Of a stretch of 8,740 bases of DNA, positions 6,859-8,740 are shown one piece after another. The notes beneath the pieces are model-generated. The model was not told the origin of the DNA. It searched no databases and saw only the letters and a list, made by a program, of their open reading frames with translations. Source of the DNA: Flavobacteriales bacterium UBA1531 (GTDB taxonomy: Bacteria; Bacteroidota; Bacteroidia; Flavobacteriales_D; Sanyastnellaceae); NCBI GenBank assembly GCA_002323795.1, contig DCPZ01000070.1, positions 1 through 8,740 on the forward strand, read 5' to 3'. The translations under genes and the position numbers were made by a program. Position 1 is the stretch's first letter. Each line of letters opens with the position of its first letter.

Positions 6859-7863
6859 TCAGCGAATCAGCAACGGCAGTGAGCAATTATGCTTTCGCCT
6901 CACCCAATACAATCCAGGAATCGCCGGTGCTTGGAATGAAGACGAACCAGCAGGCATTCTTCGAACCTCCTGTCCTACAGCATTCAGCAATGAAATCTGT
7001 CGGCTCCATTCTAAATGGTCTCCACCGATATAGACCGTTTCGTTCATCCGTGCAGGATTTGGATAAATGGTCATGCTAGACGAACTAAGTTTGGGCTGCT
7101 GCATTCCACTTACATCACAATCACCACCGTACAAATCCAAGGTGAATGTGGAATCCAATGATGCTGTGCTTGCATCCAGAGTGTGAGACCAATGCTGCAA
7201 CCAAGATGAATGAGAAGCGTCTGAAAGGGAAACCGTCAAATAGTCCGCGCTTCCTGCCGATACATCAAGCGTCATACATTCGAATTGACTAAGACACAAT
7301 GAGTCCGATTGGATCCAAAAATTGTTGGAGGCCTCGGTTGACCAATCGGCATTGAATAGCACGTTTTCCGATCCGTCGAGTAAATCCAGTTCCACCTCGA
7401 CTCCAGCTCCTTCAACATATCCAAAAACGGTGCAAAAAACAGGAAAGCATCCCTCGTCTCCTGTGCCCGTCCACTCCAATTCTCTTGGCACAAATTCCAA
7501 TGGATAAGAACACATCAATGTGTCGTCAAATCCAACCCACAACTCCAAAAATACCGGCATGGAAGCGGGATCATCCTGCCAAGGATTGATCAATTCGATG
7601 ACATGATGAGACCAGTCTGCAATCCCAAAATACATCACTTCTTCTGCGCCCAAAAGTATTCCCGACTCATCCAACATATGCCAGCTCGGGTAGCTATAAA
7701 TTTCTTCAAAATCGGTGTTTCGACACAAAACATGCACCAACGAAGAGTTGAAGGGATCCAACCAAAGGCCTTCAACCAAAAGTCCCGGACAATCTTGCGA
7801 TTGCGCAGGCAATTGCACAAACAACATGCAGACAAGCGTTACAAGGAACTGCACCTTCCTCAT
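6859..7863 (-). CDS. Secreted protein with T9SS type A C-terminal sorting domain
   Basis: 334 residues from the ATG at 7863. Upstream in-frame ATGs exist at 7899 and 7977, but 7863 puts a classic signal peptide first (MRK, then a hydrophobic stretch ending LPAQSQ, cleavage about 22-23), and a promoter-like sequence lies just upstream. Residues 24-125 form a beta-rich region with LWLDPFNSSLVHV, YPSWHMLDESG, YFGI and LELWVGFDDTLMCSYPLEF. This resembles an uncharacterised domain that I recall from other secreted Bacteroidota proteins. Residues 135-250 are a second, Cys-containing beta-rich region. Residues 262-334 match the Por secretion system sorting domain: MTIYPNPA, ISLLNAVGQEVRR, PGLYWVR. 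The protein is therefore predicted to cross the outer membrane by the type IX system and be attached or released at the surface. The type IX machinery itself is not in this window. Molecular function is unknown. Confidence 0.85.
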   Translation of the reverse strand: MRKVQFLVTLVCMLFVQLPAQSQDCPGLLVEGLWLDPFNSSLVHVLCRNTDFEEIYSYPSWHMLDESGILLGAEEVMYFGIADWSHHVIELINPWQDDPASMPVFLELWVGFDDTLMCSYPLEFVPRELEWTGTGDEGCFPVFCTVFGYVEGAGVEVELDLLDGSENVLFNADWSTEASNNFWIQSDSLCLSQFECMTLDVSAGSADYLTVSLSDASHSSWLQHWSHTLDASTASLDSTFTLDLYGGDCDVSGMQQPKLSSSSMTIYPNPARMNETVYIGGDHLEWSRQISLLNAVGQEVRRMPAGSSSFQAPAIPGLYWVRRKHNCSLPLLIR

Positions 7864-7902
7864 TGAACCATCGATATTTGAGAAGAGGAGATTTTTCATT
7901 TC

Positions 7903-7932
7903 CAAAATGTACGACAAGTCGGAAGGCCACAA
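7903..7932 (-). promoter_or_regulatory. Candidate Bacteroidota-type promoter for the T9SS-cargo gene
   Basis: On the minus strand, TTG at 7932-7930 is followed after 18 bases by TACATTTTG at 7911-7903. This is close to the Bacteroidota -33 TTTG / -7 TAnnTTTG pattern. Transcription would begin near 7897 and leave a leader of about 35 bases before the ATG at 7863, which favours that start over the upstream ATGs. The match is imperfect and is a prediction only. Confidence 0.35.
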
Positions 7933-8021
7933 TATTAGTTGGAATTTGGCAAGAACTGCGCTCGCTTTTCTAGGCACATATTCAGCTTCATGATCAAATC
8001 ACTGCGCTCTTGCTAGCCTCT

Positions 8022-8061
8022 AAAAAAAATCTAAACCTCAGAAAAATTTATCAACCTGAGG
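8022..8061 (-). terminator. Candidate intrinsic terminator of the partial upstream gene
   Basis: On the minus strand CCTCAG (8061-8056) pairs with CTGAGG (8041-8036) across a 14-base loop, followed by TTTAGA and a run of eight T (8029-8022). It starts 16 bases after the TGA of the minus-strand gene ending at 8078. The stem is short and the loop large, so strength is uncertain. Confidence 0.55.
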
Positions 8062-8077
8062 ATCAACAAGGTATTCC

Positions 8078-8740
8078 TCACCTTATGCCGTTGCTCCGAA
8101 CCTTCTTCATTCGCAATCCTTTCACTCCTTGAATTGACATCTCATCTGTAAACGTTCGAAAAACCCATAAGTCTTCCTGATGCAGCAAATTATCATAACC
8201 CAATTCCAAGACTTTCAAACTCGAATTTCCTGTAGAATCGATGACGTCAATCGCCAATTGTACCAGGCCAATTTCGAGGCCAATGTTTTGATCGTCGCGT
8301 GGATCGATCTTGACGAACACATCGAGTTTTTTTCGTGACGAATTATTATCCTTAAAAACGACTAATTCATCCACGAACATTCCAGGGGTCTTTACATTTT
8401 TGAGCAAATATCGTACGCTTGGATTTGATTCTTTGGCAGAAAAAAAACTCAGGTAACCTTCTTCGGACTCGAAAAGACTGTGCCATTTCCCATTGCCATT
8501 ATTGCCCGGTCTTTTTAGATTTAGAAATTCTTGATTAAGAGCCTTCGAAAGAATATTTGTTGCAAGCATCGAACCGCGCAAAGTCATATGCTGATTGGGA
8601 TGTCTTATTTCTTGAAAGAACTCTGGATTATCACTTATTGTCATATGCTGCAAGTCGAAAAAGGGGACTTCCATCGGCGTGATCAATTCCTTTAATAGCT
8701 GAGAGCGAGCCAAATCCAAATCCGATTCAAAATGTTTTTC
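8078..8740 (-). CDS. Unidentified protein, 3' part; possible SGNH-hydrolase-like C-terminal region
   Basis: The minus-strand frame is open from the window edge to a TGA at 8078, giving 220 visible residues; the start lies outside. An in-frame TTG at 8719 could be called a start but is more likely internal. Residues 27-68 include VPFFDLQHM, DNPEFFQEIRHPNQHMT and a helix SMLATNILSKAL. The FFxEIRHPN stretch followed by a helix resembles the end of SGNH/GDSL-type hydrolases, where an acidic residue and His lie near the C terminus (here Glu44 and His47). That is a weak analogy and no nucleophile region is visible. Residues 75-220 look beta-rich (KLDVFVKIDP, IGLEIGLVQLAIDVI, DLWVFRTFT) and may be a separate C-terminal beta domain. 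It has no T9SS sorting motif. It is separated from the next gene by a likely terminator and promoter. Confidence 0.7.
   Translation of the reverse strand, partial: EKHFESDLDLARSQLLKELITPMEVPFFDLQHMTISDNPEFFQEIRHPNQHMTLRGSMLATNILSKALNQEFLNLKRPGNNGNGKWHSLFESEEGYLSFFSAKESNPSVRYLLKNVKTPGMFVDELVVFKDNNSSRKKLDVFVKIDPRDDQNIGLEIGLVQLAIDVIDSTGNSSLKVLELGYDNLLHQEDLWVFRTFTDEMSIQGVKGLRMKKVRSNGIR

Noticed and set aside
6845..6868. Hairpin GATTC-GCT-GAATC followed after five bases by six T on the minus strand, between the T9SS-cargo and patatin genes
   Set aside because: A 5-bp weak stem with a gap before the T run makes a poor terminator; at most it attenuates read-through.

Overview
The window looks like a chromosomal segment of a Bacteroidota bacterium, most likely a marine or freshwater Flavobacteriales. 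This is inferred from protein families only: a FISUMP domain, Cys/Asp-rich GCxDxxACNYN repeat arrays with thrombospondin-type-3-like acidic loops, a single-loop dockerin-like CPxDLNGD tail module, and a type IX secretion (T9SS) type A sorting domain. Recognisable Shine-Dalgarno sequences are scarce, as is usual in this phylum. No rRNA, tRNA, CRISPR array, transposase or integrase is visible.

Layout: (1) Positions 1-1080 (+) hold the 3' part of a secreted protein: repeat units, then a dockerin-like motif, then a C-terminal FISUMP domain, followed by a strong intrinsic terminator. (2) Positions 1081-1829 are a non-coding gap of about 750 bases between convergent genes, with a second terminator facing the other way. 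(3) Positions 1830-5864 (-) encode a 1344-residue secreted protein. It carries 15 GCxDxxACNYN heads in two arrays. The arrays are split by a domain of about 225 residues that appears to be a second copy of the N-terminal domain. The protein ends in the same CGEGT/dockerin-like module as the FISUMP protein. (4) Positions 5975-6829 (-) encode a patatin-like phospholipase of YjjU type. (5) Positions 6859-7863 (-) encode a secreted protein with a T9SS type A sorting domain, 29 bases upstream of the patatin gene and possibly co-transcribed with it. (6) Positions 8078-8740 (-) hold the 3' part of a gene of unknown function, perhaps the end of an SGNH-hydrolase-like protein.

The window is mainly about envelope and extracellular proteins. 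The two repeat proteins are convergent neighbours that share building blocks, which suggests a locus where surface-protein modules are duplicated and shuffled. No defence, mobile or metabolic system can be reconstructed. The most notable object is the large repeat protein, with its six-cysteine, 57-residue period and its interrupting duplicated domain. The patatin, the T9SS cargo and the partial gene show no demonstrable functional link to it beyond shared strand.
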